Shown here in pieces: positions 17,686 to 26,578 of a stretch of 64,000 nt of DNA (position 1 is its first letter; each line of letters starts with the position of its first letter). Source of the DNA: Bacteroidota bacterium (GTDB taxonomy: Bacteria; Bacteroidota; Bacteroidia; Bacteroidales; Cfx3-03); assembly GCA_013390605.1 (NCBI GenBank), contig JACAUB010000001.1, positions 2,844,233 to 2,908,232 on the forward strand, written 5' to 3'. The translations under genes were made by a program, and so were the position numbers. Below the pieces are notes generated by a model. The model saw only the letters and a program-made list of their open reading frames with translations, did not search any database and was not told the origin of the DNA.

Positions 17686-18498
17686 ATGAACAGATTATTT
17701 TTCCTGACATTTATTTTGCTTTGTAGCTGTGCATCACTTAATAAAGTTGAAAGCACGAGAGAGACGAATAGTAATTCAAATGAATATACTTATTCAGATA
17801 CCGACAGTAAGATTCGTTATAATGTAACCAATGACAAAAAGGATCTACACATAAAGTTGAATACCTCAGAATTCACTACGATTATGAAGATTATGAGAAC
17901 AGGATTAATCATCAACTTTGACTTGAACGGAAAGAAAAGTGAAAAGACATACTTCCAATATCCCTTACCGCAGACGAATAGATTTGCAGGTCGTGATATG
18001 GCAAAACAAGGAAATGGGATGGGTACAAGATTTGACCTGAATAAACTATTTGCACAAATTTCTGATGAGGCAGTATTTAATCGTAATGGAGAAGTAGAAC
18101 AACTAAATGTTTTGGCGACAAATTCAGATGTAAAGGTTTATATGAAAGCTACTAACAATGAAGAAATGACCTACGATCTATACATTCCATTAAATAAAAT
18201 TTCAAAAGATGGGATTGCTTCACTATCCAAACTTTCGGTGGGTATAACTACAGGTAAAGTTGATAATGAATCTGCAGAAGGTGGACGCGGTGAGGGAATG
18301 TCAGCTGGCGGAAGAGGTGGCAGAGGCGGTATGCCTGGCGGTATGGGCGGCGGCGGAAGAGGTGGACGCGGGGGTATGTCTGGTGGTGGAAGATCTGGTG
18401 GCATGGAAGGTGGAGAAAGATCTGGCAGCTTTAACAAATCCTCAATGACCAAACCGATAGAGATTTGGTTTAAACTTAATCTGGTTAAGATCGACTAG
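17686..18498 (+). CDS. Lipoprotein with Gly/Arg-rich low-complexity segment
   Basis: A 270-residue protein with lipobox LLCSC (Cys14). Residues 20-200 form a predicted beta-rich domain with no family I recognise. Residues about 200-250 are an RGGRGG/GGGMGG-type low-complexity segment, interrupted by GMSGGGRSGG repeats, ahead of a short ordered tail (KPIEIWFKLNLVKID) that suggests the last strand of a beta fold. The Gly-rich insert lies inside a domain, not at the end, which is unusual. It may be a surface-exposed loop. It is monocistronic and followed by a strong terminator. Confidence 0.7.
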   Translation: MNRLFFLTFILLCSCASLNKVESTRETNSNSNEYTYSDTDSKIRYNVTNDKKDLHIKLNTSEFTTIMKIMRTGLIINFDLNGKKSEKTYFQYPLPQTNRFAGRDMAKQGNGMGTRFDLNKLFAQISDEAVFNRNGEVEQLNVLATNSDVKVYMKATNNEEMTYDLYIPLNKISKDGIASLSKLSVGITTGKVDNESAEGGRGEGMSAGGRGGRGGMPGGMGGGGRGGRGGMSGGGRSGGMEGGERSGSFNKSSMTKPIEIWFKLNLVKID

Positions 18499-18533
18499 TG
18501 TGCATGTAGTTCAACATTGTACAAACAATATAA

Positions 18534-18575
18534 AAAACAATAAAGCCGGTTCATTTGAGCCGGCTTTATTGTTTT
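18534..18575. terminator. Strong bidirectional terminator
   Basis: aaagccggttc (18542-18552) pairs with 18557-18567 (one wobble) around the loop attt, and the stem continues outward through an A-run on one side and a T-run on the other to about 18 bp. It separates the convergent lipoprotein gene and dnaN and can work in both directions. Confidence 0.85.
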
Positions 18576-18592
18576 CATTTAAAGAGATAAAC

Positions 18593-19717
18593 TTATGAAT
18601 TCAGCATAACAGGCATGATAAGCATAAGAATATCTTCGTCCTTACTATCAGTATTTACCGGTAATATGATACCAGCCCTGTTCGGAGCTGACATTTCCAC
18701 TCTGATTTCATCGGAGTCAAGATTATTCAACATCTCTAACAGAAACTTAGAATTGAAACCAATTTCAATATCGTCGCCTTCGTAATTACAATTCAAACGT
18801 TCTTTCGCTTCGTTTGAATAATCGATATCCTCGGCTGAAAGAATTAACTCTTGCCCCGACAATTTCAATCTGATCTGGTGCGTACTTTGATTAGCAAAAA
18901 TAGCTACACGTTTGATCGAATTTAAAAAAGGGATACGTTCAATAAAGAGTTTATTAGGATTACTTGAAGGGATTACTGCATCGTAATTTGGATATTTACC
19001 ATCGATCAGACGACAGATTAACTGAAAGTTACGGAATACAAACAAAGCATTGGTTTGATTGTACTCGATACGTACAGCTGATGCATCATTAGAAAGAAGG
19101 TTCTTTAACATATTTAATGGCTTCTTTGGAAGCACAAAACTTGCAGATGCCTCAGCCTGAACATCTGTCCGGCGATAGCGAACTAGCTTATGAGCATCTG
19201 TTGCTACAAAAGTTATAGAATCAGGCTCCAGTTCACAAAACACACCCGACATTACAGGGCGCAAATCATCGTTTCCAGTAGCAAATATTGTCTTCGAGAT
19301 CGCATTAGCCAATACAGCCGACTCAAGAGAGATAAATGTAGTATCTTCAAGCTGTGGAGACTTTGGATATTCTTCGCCTTTATGACCTGTAAGTTTATAT
19401 TTACCATCACCAGCTGAGATTTCTATCAGTTGAGTATCTTCATCTATATGGAAAATGATGGGAATATCCGAAAAGGTCTTTAATGTTTCAAGAAGAATTT
19501 TAGCAGGAACAGCTATAGCACCTGTTTCTTCAGATTTTGTAAGTTCGAGTTCTACCGTCATGGTAGTTTCCAGATCAGATGAAGTTACCTTTAGCGATGT
19601 CTCGCCTACCTCAAACAAAAAGTCATCGAGGATTGGCAAGGTATTATTCGAACTGAGAACACCACTAATGGACTGGAGACCTTTAAGCAATGCTGTACTA
19701 TTGATAATAAATCTCAT
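18593..19717 (-). CDS. dnaN: DNA polymerase III beta subunit (sliding clamp)
   Basis: A 374-residue protein that forms the ring-shaped processivity clamp. It has the three tandem clamp domains: residues 1-120 (MRFIINSTALLKGLQSISGV, LEVTSSDLETTMTVELE-like), 121-245 (ISKTIFATGNDDLRPVMSGV, FVATDAHKLVRYR) and 246-374 (RVAIFANQSTHQIRL, IGFNSKFLLEMLNNL, ending LMLIMPVMLNS). Length is close to the bacterial norm of about 366-375. It is the last gene of a leftward block, 63 bases after plsY, away from any dnaA. A TAACTTTA element read on the minus strand at 19749-19756 could be its own -7 box. Confidence 0.97.
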   Translation of the reverse strand: MRFIINSTALLKGLQSISGVLSSNNTLPILDDFLFEVGETSLKVTSSDLETTMTVELELTKSEETGAIAVPAKILLETLKTFSDIPIIFHIDEDTQLIEISAGDGKYKLTGHKGEEYPKSPQLEDTTFISLESAVLANAISKTIFATGNDDLRPVMSGVFCELEPDSITFVATDAHKLVRYRRTDVQAEASASFVLPKKPLNMLKNLLSNDASAVRIEYNQTNALFVFRNFQLICRLIDGKYPNYDAVIPSSNPNKLFIERIPFLNSIKRVAIFANQSTHQIRLKLSGQELILSAEDIDYSNEAKERLNCNYEGDDIEIGFNSKFLLEMLNNLDSDEIRVEMSAPNRAGIILPVNTDSKDEDILMLIMPVMLNS

Positions 19718-19780
19718 ACGTTAATAATTTTCCTTATTATTTTCTCTGTAAAGTTATGAAAACTTAGTTTAGTTTTTTAA

Positions 19781-20407
19781 TTATTTTTTGTACAGTCTAA
19801 ATTTTGATTCCTCGCCTCGTAACAAACGATGGATATTTTTCCGATGAGTTAAAGGTACAAATATAGCTACCAGAATTGATAAAATAATGAGACTTAAGTC
19901 TTTTTCCCTGAAGACCAGAATAACCAAAATAGGAAGTAAAGCTGAACTGGTGATCGAACCCACCGATACATATCCTGTTGAGATAAGGGCAAGAATAAAC
20001 CATACTAAGATAATTGGAAATGCAATTGGATACATGGCCAGAATAACACCTACAAGTGTAGCTACTCCTTTACCACCTTTAAAGTTGGCAAAAAGTGGAA
20101 ATACATGACCCAATACAGCAAGTGATCCACAAGCTATCTTAAAATTAACAATCTGATTCTGAGAATAGTAATCAGGCGCAAAGAAATTAGCCAGATAGAC
20201 TGCTAACCAAGCTTTAAAGACATCAAAAAGCAAAACAGGTAAGCCAGCCTTTGGTCCTAATACGCGAATAACATTAGTCGCACCAGCGTTGCCGCTTCCG
20301 TGCTCCCTTACATCAATTCCGTGAAAGACGATACCAATCCAAACAGCTGTTGGAATTGATCCCAACATGTAAGCAAGAAAAATACCTAAAAAGAAACTTA
20401 GTGTCAT
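19781..20407 (-). CDS. plsY: Acyl-phosphate:glycerol-3-phosphate acyltransferase
   Basis: A 208-residue inner-membrane enzyme that transfers the acyl group from acyl-phosphate to glycerol 3-phosphate, the first step of phospholipid synthesis. PlsY motifs are clear: GSIPTAVWIG (start of the glycine-rich region), EHGSGNAGATNVIRVLG, and FANFKGGKGVAT in the third cytoplasmic loop. Five to seven hydrophobic helices fit the family. The start overlaps the stop of the upstream giant gene by four bases, so the two are translationally coupled. Its substrate is also the product of glpK. Confidence 0.95.
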   Translation of the reverse strand: MTLSFFLGIFLAYMLGSIPTAVWIGIVFHGIDVREHGSGNAGATNVIRVLGPKAGLPVLLFDVFKAWLAVYLANFFAPDYYSQNQIVNFKIACGSLAVLGHVFPLFANFKGGKGVATLVGVILAMYPIAFPIILVWFILALISTGYVSVGSITSSALLPILVILVFREKDLSLIILSILVAIFVPLTHRKNIHRLLRGEESKFRLYKK

Positions 20408-23400
20408 GGTTTATTTGTTTGTGAAAAGATTTGTTGCATTTTACGTGTAAAAGATAACCGTTTATCAGGCGTAGAGATAATGAACTGATAGGGTGCTTCA
20501 TTGTTTTTAACCGCCAGGGTTCGTTTGTCATCTCGTATCCCCGTCAGTATGGTATTGAACTCTTCGTTAGAAGAGATGGCTTGCAAGGCTCCTGATGAAT
20601 AATTAAAATAATACCAATTTCCTTTGGCAAGCTCAAAATAGATGTTTAATATATCACCTGATCGACGGCGACTTATTTCAATATAACCGTTAACATATTT
20701 ATTTACAGGATATTTACCAAGACTAAAGATGCCTATTGGTCCTTTTCCTATAAATGATCGTGAATCAGCATTCCATTGAAGCTTAACATCGGTAAGCAAC
20801 ATGGTTTTATTCAATTTCTCAGACGATTTCTTTGAGGTACCAAAAAGGCTGATATCTTCTGCGATTTTCCGAAAGTCGCTTTCACCCAACGTTAATTTGA
20901 GCGCTTTGTTCACTACGTCACCATTTAAATTAATCCCCTTAAGGTTGGCGAGTTGAAGTTCATCTTTAAACTTTTCTAAAGCAGCATCTGAAAAGAAAAA
21001 GACAAGAGCCGTAATTACATTCATTTTTAATGAATCAGGTATAATGGAATAGGTAGTATTTCCTATTAACTCCATATTAACCCTACCAAAGTCGACTCCT
21101 GTATTCACTTTTCCAGTGGCAGTTACAACACAACGACGATTATCGAGAATAAGCTTATCGGCAGTACTATTTTTTGTTTCAGTCTCTTCTGTTGAAAGCA
21201 CATAGCTCTGCTCTTTTGTGTTATAATGTATAAAACCGGTAATAGGTGTCATAGCCAGATCACTATAAGCGGCAGGTGCTGCAAAGAAGGGAGCATAGAT
21301 TAGATTCTCAGTAATAGAGAAAGCGATCGATGCCATTAATTTACTGTTAGTCATATCACGCGGATCAGCACTGATAGGCAATACAACATTCATTGGATCT
21401 ACCTCAGCCTTAAACCTGGTCCACTGGGGCTCATTTTTAGTCAAACAAGTAGAGTGGATCTTGAAACCACCTTTAAAAGATAAAAATTTAGAGGAGGCTT
21501 TCAAATCTACATCGCCCATAAACCCAAATGCCGGATTAAGTTTAAACTGAGCGGAGTCGCTGATAGTAGCATGCGCATAAGTCTGCCCGGTAGTGTCAAC
21601 ACCAATATTTGAGAAACGGATTTGTTGAGATTGTCCGGACTCGTCTGCATAATCATAGATACCCGACGCATAGTAGCTCCGGGAATTTTGAACAGTGACC
21701 TTCGCTCCATAGATGGTGTGCGATTTGTTCTGTCTGTTCGCTATGATTGTTGCATCGTCGAATGCTTTCATTGAACCATTTTTCAAAATAGTAACCTGAC
21801 CGTTAGTTGGAAAAAGTGCAGCATCGGCCACCTTGAGAATTTTAACATCTTCAGCATAAAGAATATTTTCTTTCAAGTCGTACGTAGCTTGTAAAGAAGA
21901 GAACCGTAATGGATCTTTACCAGGCAGTGTAGAAACAAATTCTGAACTGCTTAAATCGATATCGATTAACTCTTTCTTACTTAGTTTGTTAAAATTTTGA
22001 ATTCGTTGTGCTATATTGTTCTGCAATATCACTTTAGATTGGTCCATCGTCCATGTAAACTGATTCATAGAACCAATATACTGATTAACCGGAAACTCAA
22101 TTTTAGCACCTTTCCCACTCGTTGCAAAGTTGGCTAAATTTTTTGAAAAATCAACATCCGATCTTGCAACTGTTGTTTTTAATACAATTCCACTTCCATC
22201 AGAAGCATTCAACTTAAAGCTGGTAGTATCACTCATAAAACCTTTTTGCCTGAAAGCATAGAGTTTAGAAACCATATCGGCTTGATCGAATGTAAGATGA
22301 CCTTTCCCCACCAGTGCTTTTGAAGACAGTGTTAATAAACCAGTCAAAAGTACTTTATTATTCATTATGTTGAACGGTTTATCTTTTGCATTAGTAATAT
22401 ACATGATATCACTTGCCGGCAACCACCGCTGATAGGCACCTTCGGCTTTTACAGAAGGGTAGACAACGGGTTGAGCTTGCTCGGTTATCAAAAACTTACG
22501 GGTAGGTGCTGTTAGTGAATCAGGATAGAAGATGTAGTTATTTGATTCACTTTCGGATGCATAAGCTGAAAGACGGCCATCACCACGAAGACCATTATTA
22601 CTTAAACTGATTTTATCGTAAAACTTTCCTTTTCCGGTATAAACAGGAATACCGGCTTCAGAAACTTTTTTAATAAATCCGAGAGAGTAATCTTTCTGTA
22701 CCTTGATCGGCTCTTCAATTTTAGCGAAGAGATCGCCGGCAGTAAGTGTTCCGTTGAACGATAGCCCATCTGTAGAGAAACTATTTAAGCTGTCGAGTAC
22801 AAATGGCTTTACCGTATAAAAGAACTTACTTTTAGGATATGCGCCATTTAAAATATCTTTACGGTCATAGTAGACAAAGGCATCCGTCTTTGAGTTAAAG
22901 ACCGGATATTGAAGATTTTTCTTTAATCCTGATTTATTATCAGCTTTATCAATCAATAGATCCCCACTTAGCTTATCAACAGAACTCTTAACGGCAACCA
23001 GTGGATGGTTTCCATTTGCATCACGTTCGAAACGCTTTACTGCAAAAGTCATAGAGTCGATGGTAGGCATATTTAGCTTAAACTTCTCATACTCAAAAGA
23101 ACTCTTATTAGCATAGAAATCAAATAATCCGGCATGAACTCGCCCTGTAAAGACAAAGTCCAGACCCTTCTTTATCAGCACCTTACTATCTGAAGGATAT
23201 ATATGTACATTCTGAGCAGAACTAACCATTATATCAGAAACCCCATTAATGGTGAGATCACCGTTTTTCATATTCAGAAGCGCATTCGATATAGAGACTA
23301 CTTTTGAGTTGAAACGAATCACATCATAATCTTTTTTGCCACTATGAGCAGCTAAAAAATCAGCAAGTCGGGGTTTTATAACAGCAATGTTTGTATCAGG

Positions 23401-24915
23401 ATCAAAGAGAATGAAGCCATTAGTAGCCAGAATAGCCAACATAGCCCGGACTTGTTCAATGGGCTTCTTTATCTGATCGGCCAACTCGTTTACAGTAAAC
23501 TGTTCTACATGCATAGCCTGAGTATAGAAATAGACAACATTAATGGGATTAACTTCATCTATTCCTTGCAAACGGTTATATTTTATAGCAGGATAAAAGC
23601 TCGATGATTCAAATGTAGCGAGACTCTCTTTTGTAAGACCTTTCGTCATCTCAAAACGAATGATGTTATCACCAAGCTTAAGATGCATAGCTTCTACCTG
23701 TATATCAATCTTGTGATAAGAATCAAAGAAAGGGCCTGAGGGGAGGCCATCTTCGGTTTTAGAAAATGCTACTTCTTTCGTTGCATGCGTATAAAGCATC
23801 TGTACACTACCATTGTAGATAGAATCACTATCGTAATAAACAGTTACTGCTGCACGTGAAGAGAGTAACCGATCGGACCGAATAAAAAATGTTTTGGAAG
23901 TTACTGTAGCAAAAGGCTTTCCGGAATTAAGAAATACTAACCTGGCTCCATGTGTTTCCGAACCATTTCCGATAAAGCGGTTACCTTCAAGCATGAACCC
24001 GCCTTCATAGTTGATATTCTCGAATATCTTATCTAAAAAAAGTTTTTTATCGAATGAATCGAACTTAGGAAATACAGCACGATCGGGCGTTACATTTGTG
24101 GCCTGAACCATCTCTTCAAACCGACCTTCAAGCGGTGCCTTAAAATATTTCTTATCGATCAATTTAACTGAATCGGCTTTATACGTAGAAAACCTCAAAT
24201 TCAGCCTATAATTATTCAAGATTGTATAAACCTCGTTATGTGTAAATCCGGCGCGATCCCAATATACTGTTCCGCCTTTTCCTTTCCAGTGATCAAAAGA
24301 AGGATAATATCTCCCGGAGGTCTGTAAAATCTCAGTGCTATCGCGATTGCCCTTACAAACCAGATCAACTGATTTAAAGACTGCATATGGAACGCTATCG
24401 GCTTCGAAAATAAAAGATCCTTTACGAACGGTCCATTGCGTATTGACCGATTTATAAATGATGTTAGTAGTAAATAACCGGGCAGTAGCATCAATAACCT
24501 GCATCAATTGTCGCGACTTCTTATCATTCGCAATCAATTGCAATCCATTCAACCAATTAGTAATACTACTTTGCGGTTGATTACTCTTAAGAAAGACATC
24601 AAGGGTATTAAAAAGAGAGGTGAAATTTGGAGTAGGGCGCATGCGCATCTGCAACATGTAATTGGCAATCTTATATATTTGTTGACGATTTACCGGGCGT
24701 AACCGTTTGTCGGTTAGAACTGTTTGAATAAACAACTCAAACTTTTGCAGCCCCTCTTTCTCAAACGAAGAGGAGCTATATTGAACCAGTTCGGCTGTAA
24801 ACTTCACCGAATCGGGAGTAAAATTCTTTACGATTTGTGCTTTAACACCCAAAGAGAAAAGCACAAACAAAACAGATAAAAATTGTGCAGTAAAATGTAA
24901 CAAACGCTTCATCAT
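20404..24915 (-). CDS. Giant exported protein of unknown function
   Basis: I take the start at Met17 of the longest frame (24915), giving 1,503 residues that begin with a signal peptide (FLSVLFVLFSLGVKAQ) and leaving about 25 bases after prmA; the frame itself could begin at 24963. I recognise no family. The first 400 residues are mixed; around residues 460-520 VNELADQIKKPIEQVRAMLA and NGFILFDPDTNIAVIKPRLA look like a winged-helix-like segment. The remainder is beta-rich, with repeated statements of the form 'xFYDKISLSNNGLRGDGRLS' and 'GKGHLTFDQADM', reminiscent of long beta-solenoid or OstA/TamB-like proteins of the envelope. It lies between prmA and plsY in a housekeeping block, which suggests a conserved envelope role. 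It overlaps plsY by four bases. Confidence 0.8.
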   Translation of the reverse strand: MMKRLLHFTAQFLSVLFVLFSLGVKAQIVKNFTPDSVKFTAELVQYSSSSFEKEGLQKFELFIQTVLTDKRLRPVNRQQIYKIANYMLQMRMRPTPNFTSLFNTLDVFLKSNQPQSSITNWLNGLQLIANDKKSRQLMQVIDATARLFTTNIIYKSVNTQWTVRKGSFIFEADSVPYAVFKSVDLVCKGNRDSTEILQTSGRYYPSFDHWKGKGGTVYWDRAGFTHNEVYTILNNYRLNLRFSTYKADSVKLIDKKYFKAPLEGRFEEMVQATNVTPDRAVFPKFDSFDKKLFLDKIFENINYEGGFMLEGNRFIGNGSETHGARLVFLNSGKPFATVTSKTFFIRSDRLLSSRAAVTVYYDSDSIYNGSVQMLYTHATKEVAFSKTEDGLPSGPFFDSYHKIDIQVEAMHLKLGDNIIRFEMTKGLTKESLATFESSSFYPAIKYNRLQGIDEVNPINVVYFYTQAMHVEQFTVNELADQIKKPIEQVRAMLAILATNGFILFDPDTNIAVIKPRLADFLAAHSGKKDYDVIRFNSKVVSISNALLNMKNGDLTINGVSDIMVSSAQNVHIYPSDSKVLIKKGLDFVFTGRVHAGLFDFYANKSSFEYEKFKLNMPTIDSMTFAVKRFERDANGNHPLVAVKSSVDKLSGDLLIDKADNKSGLKKNLQYPVFNSKTDAFVYYDRKDILNGAYPKSKFFYTVKPFVLDSLNSFSTDGLSFNGTLTAGDLFAKIEEPIKVQKDYSLGFIKKVSEAGIPVYTGKGKFYDKISLSNNGLRGDGRLSAYASESESNNYIFYPDSLTAPTRKFLITEQAQPVVYPSVKAEGAYQRWLPASDIMYITNAKDKPFNIMNNKVLLTGLLTLSSKALVGKGHLTFDQADMVSKLYAFRQKGFMSDTTSFKLNASDGSGIVLKTTVARSDVDFSKNLANFATSGKGAKIEFPVNQYIGSMNQFTWTMDQSKVILQNNIAQRIQNFNKLSKKELIDIDLSSSEFVSTLPGKDPLRFSSLQATYDLKENILYAEDVKILKVADAALFPTNGQVTILKNGSMKAFDDATIIANRQNKSHTIYGAKVTVQNSRSYYASGIYDYADESGQSQQIRFSNIGVDTTGQTYAHATISDSAQFKLNPAFGFMGDVDLKASSKFLSFKGGFKIHSTCLTKNEPQWTRFKAEVDPMNVVLPISADPRDMTNSKLMASIAFSITENLIYAPFFAAPAAYSDLAMTPITGFIHYNTKEQSYVLSTEETETKNSTADKLILDNRRCVVTATGKVNTGVDFGRVNMELIGNTTYSIIPDSLKMNVITALVFFFSDAALEKFKDELQLANLKGINLNGDVVNKALKLTLGESDFRKIAEDISLFGTSKKSSEKLNKTMLLTDVKLQWNADSRSFIGKGPIGIFSLGKYPVNKYVNGYIEISRRRSGDILNIYFELAKGNWYYFNYSSGALQAISSNEEFNTILTGIRDDKRTLAVKNNEAPYQFIISTPDKRLSFTRKMQQIFSQTNKP

Positions 24916-24940
24916 AGCAACAATTTTCAAGAAGTTTGAT

Positions 24941-25768
24941 TTAACGTGTAAAGACCGCAGCAACCCAATTGTTGTGCGAAAGATGCTTTACATAACGCAT
25001 TCCAAGACGAGCTGCTTCAGCAGTTATTGCAGGCAAATCGGCTTCGTAAAAACCACTCATAAATAACTTGCTATTCTCTTCGAGTGCATCACGGTAACAA
25101 TGCATATCGTTTAGAAGGATATTCCGATTAATATTAGCAAGGATAAGTTGATACGTTTTTCCTTTAATCGTCTCAGCATTACCTAACAAAACATTTTCAA
25201 CAGGCACGTTATTACGTTGAAGGTTTTCTACAGCATTTTCGTAAGCCCACTGATCGTTATCAATAGCCGTAACCTCTTTTGCCCCCTTCATCCAGGCTAG
25301 AATTGCCAGAACACCGGTTCCACTTCCCATATCTAACATGGTCAATCCCTTCACATCCTCATCCAGTAGTAGTTCTATCATCTGAGAAGTGGTTTCATGA
25401 TGAGCGGTACCAAACGACATCTTTGGTTCAATGACAATATCGAATTCGGCAGTAATGTCCTTTTCATGAAAAGGAGCCCTAACCATGCAACGATTTGCAA
25501 TCAGAACACACGGATAGTTACTCTCCCATTCTGCATTCCAGTTTGTCTCAGCAATGAGCGTAATTTTATGAGGGATCGTTTTAAAGAGATCTTCAGAGAA
25601 GATATTCTTGACAGCCTGTTCATCAAACAGACTCTTCTGGATATAGCCAAGTAGCCCCTCTTCGCTCTCTACAAAACTCTCACAACCGATCTCATCCAGA
25701 CGTGCCATGAGAAGTTCCTGCATCCCTTCATCAGGAGGAAGGGTGCAGGAAATTTCGATATATTCCAT
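24941..25768 (-). CDS. prmA: Ribosomal protein L11 methyltransferase
   Basis: A 275-residue AdoMet-dependent enzyme that trimethylates ribosomal protein L11. An N-terminal substrate-recognition domain (CTLPPDEGMQELLMARLDEI) is followed by the PrmA signature MSFGTAHHETTSQMIELL, motif I LDMGSGTGVLAILAWMKGAK, AIDNDQWAYENAVENLQRN and LANINRNILL, the family's NPPY-like loop. It is ten bases downstream of tpiA on the same strand, with the giant exported protein after it. Confidence 0.93.
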   Translation of the reverse strand: MEYIEISCTLPPDEGMQELLMARLDEIGCESFVESEEGLLGYIQKSLFDEQAVKNIFSEDLFKTIPHKITLIAETNWNAEWESNYPCVLIANRCMVRAPFHEKDITAEFDIVIEPKMSFGTAHHETTSQMIELLLDEDVKGLTMLDMGSGTGVLAILAWMKGAKEVTAIDNDQWAYENAVENLQRNNVPVENVLLGNAETIKGKTYQLILANINRNILLNDMHCYRDALEENSKLFMSGFYEADLPAITAEAARLGMRYVKHLSHNNWVAAVFTR

Positions 25769-25777
25769 TATCGGAAA

Positions 25778-26536
25778 TTAGAAACTTTTAATAATCGTAA
25801 CAAAATCAGCAGCTACCAAAGAGGCACCACCAATCAATCCACCATCGATATCAGGGTTGGCAAAAAGTTCTTTTGCATTTTTTGCATTACAGCTTCCACC
25901 ATAAAGAATAGAAGTCTCTTCAGCAACAGCAATACCATATTTTGCAGCAATAACGCCACGGATAAATTCATGCATTTCTTGAGCCTGTTGAGGTGATGCA
26001 GTTACACCTGTACCGATAGCCCAGATAGGTTCGTAAGCAATAACCACTTCAGAAAACTGCTCTTCAGTTAATGTAAAAAGTGCATTTTCGATCTGACTCT
26101 TCACTACATCGAAATGAACCCCAGCTTCGCGTTGTGCAAGTGCTTCGCCACAACAAAAGATCGGTTTAATTACATTTTCTAATGCTGTTTTAACTTTAGC
26201 TGCAAGAATTTCATCAGTCTCATTAAAATACTGACGACGTTCTGAATGGCCTAAGATACAATATTGCACATCCATCGACTGCAACATAGTTGCCGAGATC
26301 TCTCCTGTGTAAGCACCCGAAGTGAACTGACTCATATTCTGAGCGCCAATACTAATCGAAGTTTCGCGAGCCAGATCAACAGCCATTTCTAAATAAACTG
26401 AAGGAGGGCAGATAACAACATTTGCAAGACGGCTATCCAATCCATCTAATTCTTCAAGAATATCACAAATAAGTGCTTCTGCTTGTTCAAAACTCTTATT
26501 CATCTTCCAGTTACCGGCAACAATCTTTTTTCTCAT
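25778..26536 (-). CDS. tpiA: Triosephosphate isomerase
   Basis: A 252-residue glycolytic enzyme interconverting dihydroxyacetone phosphate and glyceraldehyde 3-phosphate. The active-site residues are visible: Asn/Lys in AGNWKMNKS (residues 7-15), His in ILGHSERRQYF (about 97), Glu in VIAYEPIWAIGTG (about 169), and the phosphate loop SILYGGSCNAKN with GGLIGGASL. Length is standard. It accepts the product of GlpD, so it links the glycerol genes to glycolysis. Confidence 0.97.
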   Translation of the reverse strand: MRKKIVAGNWKMNKSFEQAEALICDILEELDGLDSRLANVVICPPSVYLEMAVDLARETSISIGAQNMSQFTSGAYTGEISATMLQSMDVQYCILGHSERRQYFNETDEILAAKVKTALENVIKPIFCCGEALAQREAGVHFDVVKSQIENALFTLTEEQFSEVVIAYEPIWAIGTGVTASPQQAQEMHEFIRGVIAAKYGIAVAEETSILYGGSCNAKNAKELFANPDIDGGLIGGASLVAADFVTIIKSF

Positions 26537-26578
26537 AATAGAAATTGTTAAACGTTATTAATTGTGTGTAATTTGTCC

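Noticed and set aside
18171..18452. Pro-rich 93-codon frame on the minus strand
   Set aside because: Its PPLPP-like sequence is simply the complement of the Gly-rich repeat of the lipoprotein gene.
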